A stretch of DNA of 23,661 nt from Methylomarinum sp. (GCA_013139755.1 WTAG01000483.1:1-23661), one strand, 5' to 3'. Positions 7,285-15,121 are shown, counted from the first letter of the stretch. Notes: generated by a model not told the origin, from the sequence alone. Translations and numbers: made by a program.

Positions 7285-7313
7285 TTGACTTTAATATACA
7301 AAATGTATATACA
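7285..7313 (+). promoter_or_regulatory. brnTA promoter with overlapping operator
   Basis: TTGACT (7285-7290) and TATACA (7308-7313) are 17 bases apart. A perfect inverted repeat, ATATACA (7294-7300) and TGTATAT (7304-7310) with a 3-base spacer, lies between and over the -10. The overlapping TGTATATACA (7304-7313) is itself a palindrome. BrnA-type antitoxins are known to bind palindromes in their own promoter, so this is the probable autoregulatory site. Confidence 0.65.
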
Positions 7314-7357
7314 ATAGAGGTATAACTAATTATTCAGTAAAACTAAGGATAAGTGTT

Positions 7358-7645
7358 TTGATTTTTGAATGGGATGAAGAAAAAAATAAGAAAAACATTC
7401 TTAAGCATAAGATTAGTTTTGAAGAAGCTGGACTTATTTTTAATGATTTAACATTAACAATTATTGATAGCAGAAAAGATTATGGCGAAGTTCGAGAAAT
7501 AAGTATTGGACAACTATCCGAGCGATTAATCGTAACGGTTGTTCATACCGATAGAAACGGTGTAACACGTTTAATTTCAGCACGTTTAGCGAATAAAGCA
7601 GAAAGGAAAAATTACAATGACTACTGTAAAAAAATCTCTCAATGA
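7358..7645 (+). CDS. brnT: BrnT family toxin
   Basis: This 95-aa protein matches the BrnT ribonuclease toxins (RelE-like fold). It begins MIFEWDEEKNKKNILKHKIS and contains the typical FEEAGLIFND segment and a C-terminal RLISARLANKAERKNY. BrnT cleaves RNA and inhibits translation unless bound by BrnA. The start is a TTG with a well-placed AAGGA (7345-7349). The antitoxin gene begins inside its last 29 bases, the standard toxin-first brnTA order. It probably serves plasmid maintenance. Confidence 0.92.
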   Translation: MIFEWDEEKNKKNILKHKISFEEAGLIFNDLTLTIIDSRKDYGEVREISIGQLSERLIVTVVHTDRNGVTRLISARLANKAERKNYNDYCKKISQ

Positions 7646-7913
7646 GCTGTCTATATCCAAAAAAAGATTGGCTGAACTTGAAGCTATTCAGGATAAAGAT
7701 ATAAATTATTCAGATATTCCAGAATTGGATGAACAGTTTTGGAAAAATGCAGAAGTGAGACTACCTGAAAATAAAAAGAGTGTAAATATTCGCTTAGATG
7801 CTGATGTATTGGAGTGGATGAAAGCACAAGGAAAAGGTTATCAAAGCAGAATTAATGCGATTTTAAGAAGCTATTATGAAGCGCATAAAAATGAACATAC
7901 GAACCACTTGTAA
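7617..7913 (+). CDS. brnA: BrnA family antitoxin
   Basis: This 98-aa antitoxin has an acidic N-terminal toxin-binding half (SDIPELDEQFWKNAEVRLPE). Its C-terminal ribbon-helix-helix DNA-binding region is at about residues 58-90 (VNIRLDADVLEWMKAQGKGY then QSRINAILRSYYEA). It neutralises BrnT and represses the shared promoter, where an inverted repeat overlaps the -10. An AAAGGA ribosome-binding site lies within the end of brnT. Confidence 0.92.
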   Translation: MTTVKKSLNELSISKKRLAELEAIQDKDINYSDIPELDEQFWKNAEVRLPENKKSVNIRLDADVLEWMKAQGKGYQSRINAILRSYYEAHKNEHTNHL

Positions 7914-7960
7914 ACCACTTCAAGAGTAAATCCTTTATTACTAAAGTCTTTACTGGGCTT

Positions 7961-8299
7961 TTAAATTTCTGGGGGCGTGGGGGTATTTTCTGGTTTAGGG
8001 ATGTCTATGGTTTCTCCAAACATTCCCCTATTCACTGTTCCATCCCATCCAGTTAAGGAATCGACTGTTTCACGTTCCCAAGAACTCGGTCTTCTTACTC
8101 CATCAGCTAAAGAGTTAGCAATTTTTTCAAGTAATGTACTGACAAGTGGGGCAAAGTCATCTTTTTCTTTGTCATGCCCTGCTAATAAATCTGCATTTTC
8201 TTTATCACCGTCATGAAGTTCTTGATTTAAGCCATAGGCTAAAACTTCCAGATATTCAAAAGTAGCTTGATCTAAATCGAGTGTAATTTTTTTGCTCAT
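7961..8299 (-). CDS. Hypothetical protein
   Basis: This 112-aa protein is not recognised. Residues 1-30 (KKITLDLDQATFEYLEVLAYG) resemble a short beta strand plus helix and could be a ribbon-helix-helix start. The remainder is acidic, ending in a proline-rich tail (KPENTPTPPEI). It is transcribed away from the replication origin and converges on brnA. The coding strand looks real because the opposite frame yields low-complexity sequence. Confidence 0.6.
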   Translation of the reverse strand: MSKKITLDLDQATFEYLEVLAYGLNQELHDGDKENADLLAGHDKEKDDFAPLVSTLLEKIANSLADGVRRPSSWERETVDSLTGWDGTVNRGMFGETIDIPKPENTPTPPEI

Positions 8300-8579
8300 T
8301 ATTTTTACTTTCTGGTTTTTTAAAAAATCTATCGTTCATTATAAAATAATACTCGATTTATTAAATTCGGTTTATTCTCCCTTCGGCAAGAAAAAAATAG
8401 TGCTTAATTGCCTGAGGTTTGATGCTTATGTGTTTTATTTGTTTGCAAGCTACAAAGTGTTATAAAAATAAATTACTCTATTCAGTGAGCTTTAAAAGCC
8501 TCTTTTTAGTTTAATAAATTCACATTTCAATTTCTAAGTTTTTTTGGATATTGTTAGAACGATGATAGACCTAAAAAAT

Positions 8580-8960
8580 GAAGAAGGTTTGAAGTTATAC
8601 ACTTATCCACAGGCTAAGATCGCTAGTGTTATTAATGTTATTAATAGTGTTATAGTGTTACGGTTTTTTTGAAAATCATATTTAATCATTTAAATCATAA
8701 GTTTACCCTGTGTATAACATGAAGTAACACCCCCTGAAATGACGAAGATTAGCCCCTGAAATGACGAAAAACAAGCCCATGAAATGACGAAGATTAGCCC
8801 CTGAAATGACGAATAAGTTTGTAAGCTTATATAATAGCCCCTGAAATGACGAATAAGTTCTTGACTTCTACCCCTGAAATGACGAAAATTACCCTTGAAA
8901 TGACGATTTAATTCCTAAAATAATATATAGTTTTGATATTTTAGGGGCTTTTAAGGGCTT
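8580..8960. other. Origin of vegetative replication (oriV)
   Basis: The 665-base gene-free stretch 8300-8964 upstream of repA contains the elements of an iteron origin. A perfect DnaA box, TTATCCACA, lies at 8603-8611, next to a near-box at 8595-8603. An inverted DnaA box (TTATACACA on the minus strand) lies at 8709-8717. Between them is an AT-rich tract with repeated AGTGTTAT-like units (about 8620-8662) that could be the unwinding element. Seven iterons follow, directly before repA. The part from 8300 to 8580 is AT-rich and holds nothing I can name. Confidence 0.85.
8731..8907 (+). repeat. Seven 16-bp replication iterons
   Basis: CCCCTGAAATGACGAA occurs at 8731, 8753, 8798, 8838 and 8871. 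One-base variants start at 8776 (CCCATGAAATGACGAA), and a two-base variant is at 8892 (CCCTTGAAATGACGAT). Start-to-start distances are 22, 23, 22, 40, 33 and 21 bases, near multiples of the helical turn. They are direct repeats immediately upstream of repA and are the expected RepA binding sites controlling initiation and copy number. Confidence 0.95.
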
Positions 8961-8964
8961 AAAA

Positions 8965-9993
8965 ATGACTAAACCACTTTTACCAATACGGCATCCTGAA
9001 AAGGATTTATTTATTTGTGATTTTGGAGAAGTTATTCCTAAAAGCGATATTGCAAGTATGGAACACCCTCTATTTACGCTTTCAACCAAAAAAGATACTG
9101 CTATAAGAAATTATGAGCATAATGGTAATACCGTAACAATTGCCCCTAGTGCTTATGGCTTAGCAACAATTCATGATAAAGATATTTTAATTTATTGTAT
9201 TTCTCAACTCATGGCTGGAATTAACCAAGGGGAGAGTCCAAGCAGAAAAGTACGATTTAAAGCACATGATTTACTTGTAACAACTAATCGTCAAACAAGT
9301 GGAGAAGGTTATAAATTATTAAGAAAAGCCTTTGAAAGGCTTTCTGGAACTCGAATACAAACAAATATAAAAACAAATAAACAAGAGATAATTGAAGGTT
9401 TCGGAATTATTGATAGTTATAAAATTGTTATTGATGACGCAAAAACAAAACGAATGATTGAGCTTGAAATAACTCTATCAGAATGGCTATATAATTCTGT
9501 TATAGGCCAAGAAATACTAAGTATAGATCATGATTATTTTAGGCTTAGAAAGCCTATAGAAAGACGTATTTATGAAATAGCGCGTAAACATTGCGGAAAA
9601 CAAAAACAATCCCCTATAGGGATTGAAAAGTTACATAAGAAAGTTGGTTCTACAGGTTCAATAAAAAAATTTCGGGAAGCTTTAAATCACATTATCAAGC
9701 ATGATCATTTACCTGAATATAGTATAAGAATTGAAAGTAAAAATGTGATTTTTAATTATAAAAAATACAAAGAAACTACTGCTATTCAAACAGAACAAGA
9801 AAAACGGCCTTTTATCAAACCTGATACTATTGAGAAAGCAAAACGTATTTTAGGTCGTTCTTTTGATGTGTATACCCTTGAGGCTGAGTGGCTGCAATGG
9901 TGGGAACAATCTGGGAAGCCTGAATTACAAAGCTCTGATGGGGCTTTTTTTAATTTCTGTAAAGCTAAAATAGAAAAAACAAAAACAGGATAA
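8965..9993 (+). CDS. repA: RepA replication initiator (RPA family)
   Basis: This 342-aa protein matches the alphaproteobacterial replication initiator protein A family (RPA). It has a conserved N-terminal body around residues 35-150 (EHPLFTLSTKKDTAIRNYEH, PSAYGLATIHDKDILIYC) and a winged-helix-like second half (LRKPIERRIYEIARKHCGK). It would bind the iterons directly upstream and open the origin with host DnaA. An AAGGG ribosome-binding site precedes the ATG. The C-terminal tail after residue 280 is a separate helical region ending in a typical WLQWWEQSGKP segment. It converges on the partition operon. Confidence 0.93.
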   Translation: MTKPLLPIRHPEKDLFICDFGEVIPKSDIASMEHPLFTLSTKKDTAIRNYEHNGNTVTIAPSAYGLATIHDKDILIYCISQLMAGINQGESPSRKVRFKAHDLLVTTNRQTSGEGYKLLRKAFERLSGTRIQTNIKTNKQEIIEGFGIIDSYKIVIDDAKTKRMIELEITLSEWLYNSVIGQEILSIDHDYFRLRKPIERRIYEIARKHCGKQKQSPIGIEKLHKKVGSTGSIKKFREALNHIIKHDHLPEYSIRIESKNVIFNYKKYKETTAIQTEQEKRPFIKPDTIEKAKRILGRSFDVYTLEAEWLQWWEQSGKPELQSSDGAFFNFCKAKIEKTKTG

Positions 9994-10005
9994 AATATAT
10001 ATGTA

Positions 10006-10046
10006 TATAACTATATAGTCTATAACTTTAAAGCTATATAGTTATA
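10006..10046. terminator. Hairpin between convergent repA and the partition operon
   Basis: TATAACTATATAG (10006-10018) and CTATATAGTTATA (10034-10046) form a perfect 13-bp inverted repeat with a 15-base loop. It lies between the stop codons of repA and the parA partner. It could be a bidirectional terminator. The same CTATATAGTTATA-type motif also fills the region upstream of parA, so it may instead be a second partition site. Confidence 0.5.
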
Positions 10047-10317
10047 GGTTTTCGCCATATTTTCCTAATAATAATTCAATTGCTTCCTCTGCAAGCTCTG
10101 GGGCTTTCTTACCTTTTGCCTGTTTCTGTGCAAATACCACACGGTCGAAAGCCATTGAATGCAATTCTTGTATATAAAACCCTTTTGTAGCTCTAGGAGG
10201 TGCTTTAATTTCTTTTCGCACCAATTGTGGAGCTTCTGGGTTTGAGCGCGCTCCTGTTTTAGCCTGTGTCTCGGCTCGGCTGTCTTCTTCATCCATCCAA
10301 TCAACATTATCCGACAT
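10042..10317 (-). CDS. Small partition partner protein (ParG-like)
   Basis: This 91-aa protein follows parA with an 11-base overlap. The N-terminal half is charged and probably disordered. The C-terminal half (about residues 40-88: ATKGFYIQELHSMAFDRVVF then a two-helix segment) resembles a ribbon-helix-helix fold like the centromere-binding partners of small plasmid ParA proteins. A strong AAGGAG ribosome-binding site lies within the end of parA. Assignment as the centromere-binding protein is inferred from position and fold pattern. Confidence 0.65.
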   Translation of the reverse strand: MSDNVDWMDEEDSRAETQAKTGARSNPEAPQLVRKEIKAPPRATKGFYIQELHSMAFDRVVFAQKQAKGKKAPELAEEAIELLLGKYGENL

Positions 10318-10918
10318 TTTGATTTTCTCCTTCTTGTTCTAAGCTATCCGCTAAAATAGCCCCTAGTATTTTTAAAAAATCTTTCCTACGCTCTTTTACC
10401 TTGTAAGCTTTATTCATTTTTTGATCAAAAATTGTTAAAAGCTGTGCATCTGCACGACTAAAAACACCACTTGAGGGAATTTCTAATGCTCCCTTTTCTA
10501 CCAGTTTTTGAGCTGTTTTTCTTTCTTCTGCTCTATGGTGCTGTGCATCTGTTACAACAGTTATTATCTCCTTCCCTGCTTTCTCTGCTAACTTCTTAGC
10601 ATCAACGTAGGTTTTATATTGGGTTCTAGCTGGCTTAACAGGCATTAAGAGAAGCCTTCCTTGTGGCAACTCCCAATCACTGGCTTGGTGATCTATGATA
10701 ATAATGTTTGCATCAGGCTTATTTTTCGGAATACTAGAAACTACCTCAAAGGGTAAATTACCACCTTCATACATCATGCGAGCTGTACCTTGAGGGTCTT
10801 GACAGATTACAAGTGGCTTTAATCCCATTTCAACAGCTGATCCTGCAAGGTTAATTGCGAGCATAGATTTACCCTGCCCCCCTTTAGGATTCCAGATATT
10901 CACAACTTTAAAAGTCAT
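10307..10918 (-). CDS. parA: ParA-family partition ATPase
   Basis: This 203-aa ATPase carries the deviant Walker A motif WNPKGGQGKS (about residues 9-18) and a Walker B strand ANIIIIDHQA, typical of small ParA/MinD-like plasmid partition ATPases. It would segregate plasmid copies together with the small downstream protein. A good AAGGA ribosome-binding site sits 8 bases before the ATG. It has no N-terminal DNA-binding extension, so autoregulation would depend on the partner. Its promoter region is an unusual AT-only repeat tract. Confidence 0.92.
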   Translation of the reverse strand: MTFKVVNIWNPKGGQGKSMLAINLAGSAVEMGLKPLVICQDPQGTARMMYEGGNLPFEVVSSIPKNKPDANIIIIDHQASDWELPQGRLLLMPVKPARTQYKTYVDAKKLAEKAGKEIITVVTDAQHHRAEERKTAQKLVEKGALEIPSSGVFSRADAQLLTIFDQKMNKAYKVKERRKDFLKILGAILADSLEQEGENQNVG

Positions 10919-10929
10919 TTTTTTAATTC

Positions 10930-11045
10930 CTTTATAGATATATAAATATAGATTTATAATGTTATAGAAGTATAAAAGATATAGTTATAAAAGTATATAG
11001 GTATAAACTATATAGTTATATAGATTGTTATATATATAGTTAGCT
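10930..11045. repeat. Candidate centromere: CTATATA-type repeats upstream of parA
   Basis: The tract before parA is almost pure A+T with many copies, in both orientations, of TATAGTTATA/CTATATAG-like units about 10-12 bases apart. Such arrays upstream of small parA genes commonly serve as both centromere and operator. The boundaries are approximate. The same motif recurs as the 13-bp inverted repeat on the other side of the operon (10006-10046). Confidence 0.5.
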
Positions 11046-11080
11046 ATGTTACAATATATCAAGATGATATATTGTAACAT
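11046..11080. repeat. Perfect 15-bp inverted repeat, probable operator
   Basis: ATGTTACAATATATC (11046-11060) and GATATATTGTAACAT (11066-11080) are perfect arms around the 5-base spacer AAGAT. It sits between the divergent parA operon and the gene starting at 11108, about 28 bases before that start, without a T-run. A regulator-binding site is more likely than a terminator. Confidence 0.65.
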
Positions 11081-11107
11081 ACAATCAAATAAAAGCAGGT
11101 GAATCGA

Positions 11108-11590
11108 ATGACTATAAAGCCTAACTGGGGTGGTAAACGTAAAGGATCAGGACGAAAGAAAGGAGAGAGTTCAAAAAAAACAGTAGTTATTCGCGTAGAT
11201 GAATCTTTGTTACCATTTATCAAAATATTAAAAGAACGTCTCAAAGCAGGGCAGGAAATCGAAAGCCTATTAAATGTTACAAATAATCAAGATGTAGCTT
11301 TACAAGCCAAGACGAAAGAGCTTGAAAAGTTCAAAGAAGTTAATCTTGATTTAGTGTTACAAAAAGATGCAGAGCATTCCAAGGTTATCGCGCTTCAAAC
11401 AAAAATAAGAGGCTTACAGTCAAAGAATAATGATCTTAAAGCTCATTCTGAAACTCTGGAACATAAGGAACATGATTGTATGGTTTTAAAAAAAGATGGT
11501 AGCCGCTGTACTCGTCCAGCAAAAATAAAAATTAACTGGCATGGGGTGGAAATTAAAGCATGTCTACAACATGGAAAAACTCAACTATAA
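11108..11590 (+). CDS. Putative plasmid DNA-binding coiled-coil protein with Cys/His tail
   Basis: The ATG at 11108 is chosen because AGCAGG lies at a normal distance before it; an in-frame GTG at 11099 would have none. The 160-aa product has a basic glycine-rich N-terminus (GGKRKGSGRKKG) and a strand-helix segment (TVVIRVDESLLPFIKILKER), as in small plasmid DNA-binding proteins. A coiled coil follows at about residues 55-120. The C-terminus carries C124, C134, C152 and H155 in the order C-x9-C-x17-C-x2-H, a probable zinc site. The overall plan recalls KfrA-like architecture proteins, but no family is firmly recognised. It follows a perfect inverted repeat that it may bind. Confidence 0.65.
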   Translation: MTIKPNWGGKRKGSGRKKGESSKKTVVIRVDESLLPFIKILKERLKAGQEIESLLNVTNNQDVALQAKTKELEKFKEVNLDLVLQKDAEHSKVIALQTKIRGLQSKNNDLKAHSETLEHKEHDCMVLKKDGSRCTRPAKIKINWHGVEIKACLQHGKTQL

Positions 11591-11634
11591 AAATAAAACG
11601 GTATATTTTCGCCGTTTTACCCGTAAGGGGCAGG

Positions 11635-11654
11635 GCAGGGAAACCCTGCTTTTT
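11635..11654 (+). terminator. Intrinsic terminator after the coiled-coil gene
   Basis: GCAGGG (11635-11640) and CCCTGC (11644-11649) form a perfect 6-bp stem with an AAA loop, followed by five T residues (11650-11654). A second AT-rich stem, AAAACGG/CCGTTTT (11595-11601 and 11612-11618), lies just upstream. Confidence 0.75.
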
Positions 11655-11684
11655 GTGGTTCAAAAACAAGGATGTTTTATTGTT

Positions 11685-11942
11685 TTACATTCGATCACTA
11701 ATCCATTTATCAATTGCTGTTATAGCTTCATCCATAATTTGATTAAATCGTTCTTGGTCTGGCTTTTCGTTCTGCCATTCAATTTTGCATATTAAAAGTT
11801 GGTCAAGTCCTCCGCTGGCTTCATAGTAAAGACTATCTGGTTCTTTATTTTCTAAGGCTTCATCACCGCTAAACCAGTTTGCAACAAAAGCGGGGATTTC
11901 ATTGTGATTTATGCCCTGCTGCGTAACTGTAAACTTATCCAT
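11685..11942 (-). CDS. Hypothetical protein in the anti-restriction block
   Basis: This 85-aa acidic protein has a helical C-terminus (FNQIMDEAITAIDKWISDRM) and an N-terminal mixed region (FVANWFSGDEALENKEPDSL). No domain is recognised. It lies 58 bases downstream of ardC on the same strand and is probably co-transcribed with ardC and ardB. Small uncharacterised genes often accompany anti-restriction genes, but no function can be assigned. Confidence 0.65.
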   Translation of the reverse strand: MDKFTVTQQGINHNEIPAFVANWFSGDEALENKEPDSLYYEASGGLDQLLICKIEWQNEKPDQERFNQIMDEAITAIDKWISDRM

Positions 11943-12000
11943 AGTCCCAATCTTTCTTTATTAATAGGATGGTTGAGGGTTGTTGCCCTCAACCAAATTT

Positions 12001-12975
12001 TTACATTGGCTCGAATATATCAAGCTGGTGCATGTTGTCAAAGCTTGGTCTTTCTTGCTGCTCAATCTCTGCACTTGCTTCGGGGGCTGGTGCTGGGTTT
12101 TCTTGATAATCATGCAGCAATTCGGCAGCTCTTTGGGCGTGGGCTGCTGCTGTAAAGATTGCTCTTTTATCACCTTTTAAAACTTCAAGCCAATGATCAA
12201 TATAAGCCGCATTTTCTTCGCGCACGTCTGGCGCAAGGCCTAAATCTACACAAAGGTAGGCACTGCCAAGCTCTGCAACTAATTCTTCCATTGCATAACC
12301 TTCATCACCCCATTTTTTACGCCCTAAATCACGATCTAAGCGGCTGGGGTGGCGTGTCCAGTGGGTTGCCTCATGGGCTAGGGTTGAATAAAAGCTTTCT
12401 GCATCTTTAAAAGCAATAAACGGCGGGGTTTGAATAAAATCACGGGTAATATTGTAATAAGCTCTATTACCGCCTTCTTTTATTTCTGCCCCTGTATTAT
12501 CAAAGAATTGTTCTATTTCTTCTATGCGCTGCTCTGGGCTTATTTCTGGCTCTTTGGCTAGTTCATAGTATTTATCTGGTAAGCCGTCTATTTGCTCGAC
12601 ATTAAAAACGCTATAGCCTTTCATAAACGGGATGTTTTTTTCTATTTCTTCGCCTGTGCTTTCGTCCTGCTCCGTTTTCTGAAACGTCTTAGCAATAATT
12701 GATAGACTGGCTTTCTCTCCTTTTCTCACGCACCCACCTAAATCCTTAGCTTGTTTGAAAGTCATCCATACAGGGGCAGAAAACCCTCTTTCTTCGGCTT
12801 CCATCCAAAGATTAAGAATATTGATACCGTTATACGGCTCAAAATCATGTTTTAAGGGTCTGGTAATGCGTCCCGCTGCATGTTCCGCACTCCAAGGCTT
12901 AAACCAAGGTCTAACGCCTTCCTCAAGCTTTGAAATTATCTTATCTGTAATTTTCTGGTAAATATCTTGTGCCAT
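12001..12975 (-). CDS. ardC: ArdC-type anti-restriction protein / zincin metallopeptidase-like
   Basis: This 324-aa protein has the ArdC plan. The N-terminal ssDNA-binding domain (residues 1-125) carries the conserved phrases RPWFKPW and YNGINILNLW. The C-terminal zincin-like domain has HEATH at 201-205 and a downstream glutamate helix EELVAEL (about 230-236) for zinc binding. ArdC proteins coat incoming single-stranded plasmid DNA and protect it from restriction during conjugation. An AAAGGA ribosome-binding site precedes the ATG. It lies in a leftward block with ardB, immediately beside the rightward restriction genes. Confidence 0.92.
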   Translation of the reverse strand: MAQDIYQKITDKIISKLEEGVRPWFKPWSAEHAAGRITRPLKHDFEPYNGINILNLWMEAEERGFSAPVWMTFKQAKDLGGCVRKGEKASLSIIAKTFQKTEQDESTGEEIEKNIPFMKGYSVFNVEQIDGLPDKYYELAKEPEISPEQRIEEIEQFFDNTGAEIKEGGNRAYYNITRDFIQTPPFIAFKDAESFYSTLAHEATHWTRHPSRLDRDLGRKKWGDEGYAMEELVAELGSAYLCVDLGLAPDVREENAAYIDHWLEVLKGDKRAIFTAAAHAQRAAELLHDYQENPAPAPEASAEIEQQERPSFDNMHQLDIFEPM

Positions 12976-13038
12976 TGCTTAAATTCCTTTTCTTTTGTTG
13001 TAATCCCTCCGCGAATAATCGCGCAAGGTTTTATTTCC

Positions 13039-13446
13039 TTAATCAATAAATGCGAATATTTGCGCGGCTTCTTCATGCTGGCTGGCAAAGTCTCTAAGCT
13101 GATAAAAATGCTCACTGTGTTTTTCTGCGTCTACCTGCCAAGCAAAGGCATTTTGCACAACTAAATTAATAGCAATGCTTGCAGCTTCCTCGCTCATTGT
13201 GCCTTGATAATAGTTGCCTACACATTCCATATTTAAAGCTTCATCCTGCTTTAACTCCATATAAAAACCACCATTTGAAAGCGTATAAAACTCCCAATAA
13301 CCGCCGTGATATTGCCCGTTGCTGGCTTCGCGCAACTTATCAAAAGCCATATTTTCATAAGCCACACAATTCCATCTACCAATAAAAGTCGTTAAAAATT
13401 CAAATCGCTTATTTTCGGGGTATTTTGTTCTTGTAATAACTTCCAT
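13039..13446 (-). CDS. ardB: ArdB/KlcA family anti-restriction protein
   Basis: This 135-aa protein carries the hallmark YHGGYWEFYTLSNGGFYM (residues 46-63) of the ArdB/KlcA family. Members of that family relieve type I restriction of incoming plasmids without directly binding the nuclease. The length is typical of the family. An AAGGA ribosome-binding site lies about nine bases upstream. It is the first gene of the leftward anti-restriction block (ardB, ardC, hypothetical). Confidence 0.93.
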   Translation of the reverse strand: MEVITRTKYPENKRFEFLTTFIGRWNCVAYENMAFDKLREASNGQYHGGYWEFYTLSNGGFYMELKQDEALNMECVGNYYQGTMSEEAASIAINLVVQNAFAWQVDAEKHSEHFYQLRDFASQHEEAAQIFAFID

Positions 13447-13733
13447 TTTTTCAAATCCTTTTAAATTGTTTAAAGTTGCGTATGCAACTCTGCCTCGCTG
13501 GCGAAGTGTGGGGGGTAAGAGGGCAGGGGCGATTTTTAAAAGTTTTGATGCGCGAGGAATTCCCGAAAGGGCAGGGGAAAAGTTTTTAAAATCGGGCGTT
13601 AGCCTTTACCCTTGCGTGAATGGGGGGCAAAGCCCCTAATATTCTATTAACTGTGGATTATCGATATTTAATGCACTATCCTTTATACCTAGATAGTAAC
13701 TACCGCTCAGAATGAAGGGACGTTAAATACCAT
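13447..13733. other. Gene-free junction between anti-restriction and defence blocks
   Basis: This 287-base divergent interval has visibly G-rich stretches (for example GTGGGGGGTAAGAGGGCAGG) unlike the AT-rich genes to its right. It contains a small palindrome, AGTTGC-GTAT-GCAACT. It should hold promoters for both directions, but I see no convincing -35/-10 pair and no transposon ends. The change of composition near 13640 may mark the edge of the imported defence island. Confidence 0.4.
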
Positions 13734-15017
13734 ATGGATACAAATGAAAATTTTGATGATTTATCAATAGATCAAATCAGAAATGAAATAATTAAATTTA
13801 AAAACGATGTGGTTTCACAACGTTTGGATAACTATTACAGTACTAAATCATATAGTGAAATTCTTGGTGTTAGTCGAAAAGAACTAAGTCACAGCAACTT
13901 CATTGCATGGCTACTTGATAACCAAGAAAGTCACAATTTATCATTTTATCCAATAAAGAAATTTCTTGAAATATTAGTTATTTCTAGCAAAGGCAAGCAA
14001 TCACAAGAACATAAAGAACTCTTTGACTCTATCATTACAGGTGATTTATCTATCAAGAGCCTAAATATTATTACAGAGAGACATATAAAGGGTGTTGGCA
14101 GAGTAGATATATATATTGAATTAGATATTTCTTACTCTGGTAAACAACAAAAACTAAGAATAATCGTAGAAAATAAAGTCACAATCAAGGAACACAGTGA
14201 TCAAACAACGAAATATTATGATTATTATGAAAGTTTGAAAGATGAAACATGGAAAAACATATATGTTTTTCTGACTCCACTATCAGGCATTGATCTAAGT
14301 GAGCTTTTAGAACCAGAATGTTCATGCAAAGATTATATCCAAACAAATTATCAAAACTTGGTTGATTATCTTCTTGAGCCAATACTAAATAAGAGTGTAT
14401 CCAGTAAAACAGAAAACATTATAAAAGAATATTTACAGGCTTTAAGTCAGCCAACTCAAAATGATGAAGACGAAGAACATAGACAAGGATTAATCATGGC
14501 AATAGGGAATGAAGAAAGAGAATTATTAACCAAATTTTGGGATAAAAACCAAAAATTAATTTTATCAGCACTTTATGCAATCAGCTCAGACCCAGATCAA
14601 GAAAAAGATATAAGGGATAATATAAGTTCGGCTTTGAATAGCATCTCAGGAAATCAAAAAGACAGAAGTTTACTTTCAATTTTCTATAATGATACCTTGC
14701 AAGTAGAAAAAATTAAAAAATCAGATATTGGGTATAGCACTGTAAAGCTACTTGAAGAGAAAAATCTTATTGATCAAGAGATGTTTAACATCCTAAGAAA
14801 TGACAAAAGCTCATCGTTTCAATTACTGAAACTAAAAGAAGAAATGACCGAAACAGAAATAAAGTATAGAAAATATAGGGTAAATACAGAACCAGAGTTT
14901 ATATTCAATAATAAAGGATACTACGTTGCAAGAAATTGGGGTAAAGGAAATATTCAAAAATTAATAAAAAAAATCACTAACAAAGTTCCATCTCTTCACT
15001 ATGAAATACATGACTAG
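13734..15017 (+). CDS. PD-(D/E)XK nuclease family protein (PDDEXK_4-like)
   Basis: This 427-aa protein has a PD-(D/E)XK core in the first half. E69-region helices are preceded by SHSNFIAWLLDN, then D125 in GRVDIYIEL, E146-N-K148 in IIVENKV and Q157 in HSDQTTKYY. That order (D, ExK, Q) matches the PDDEXK_4 group found in phage-defence loci. The C-terminal half (about 240-427) is helical, unrecognised, and ends in a region with FIFNNKGYYVARNW. It probably cuts nucleic acid under control of its own or partner sensing. It is the first gene of the rightward island and 104 bases before kwaA. It may be an independent nuclease or an added Kiwa component. Confidence 0.8.
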   Translation: MDTNENFDDLSIDQIRNEIIKFKNDVVSQRLDNYYSTKSYSEILGVSRKELSHSNFIAWLLDNQESHNLSFYPIKKFLEILVISSKGKQSQEHKELFDSIITGDLSIKSLNIITERHIKGVGRVDIYIELDISYSGKQQKLRIIVENKVTIKEHSDQTTKYYDYYESLKDETWKNIYVFLTPLSGIDLSELLEPECSCKDYIQTNYQNLVDYLLEPILNKSVSSKTENIIKEYLQALSQPTQNDEDEEHRQGLIMAIGNEERELLTKFWDKNQKLILSALYAISSDPDQEKDIRDNISSALNSISGNQKDRSLLSIFYNDTLQVEKIKKSDIGYSTVKLLEEKNLIDQEMFNILRNDKSSSFQLLKLKEEMTETEIKYRKYRVNTEPEFIFNNKGYYVARNWGKGNIQKLIKKITNKVPSLHYEIHD

Positions 15018-15034
15018 CATGACTAGCATGACTA
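15010..15034 (+). repeat. 9-bp tandem repeat at the nuclease stop codon
   Basis: TGACTAGCA is repeated 2.7 times (15010-15034) and includes the TAG stop of the nuclease gene. Copy-number slippage would not alter the protein because the stop lies in the first copy. Confidence 0.75.
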
Positions 15035-15121
15035 AAAACCTATAAAAATAGATGAATAATGGCAAACGAAAGCAACAACTTTTCGTATTAAAAAATAATT
15101 ATCAAGAAAGGACATAAAGCT

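Noticed and set aside
8731..8907. Regularly spaced repeats resembling a small CRISPR array
   Set aside because: The repeats are 16 bases with 5-24-base intervals, lie directly before repA beside DnaA boxes, and there are no cas genes. They are iterons.
10065..10307. Alternative 80-aa minus-strand frame inside the parA partner gene
   Set aside because: It is out of frame with the gene that has the strong ribosome-binding site and parA overlap, and its composition is implausible.
11904..12961. Several plus-strand reading frames opposite ardC
   Set aside because: They are antisense to a clearly recognised ArdC gene and their translations are low in plausibility, lacking ribosome-binding sites.
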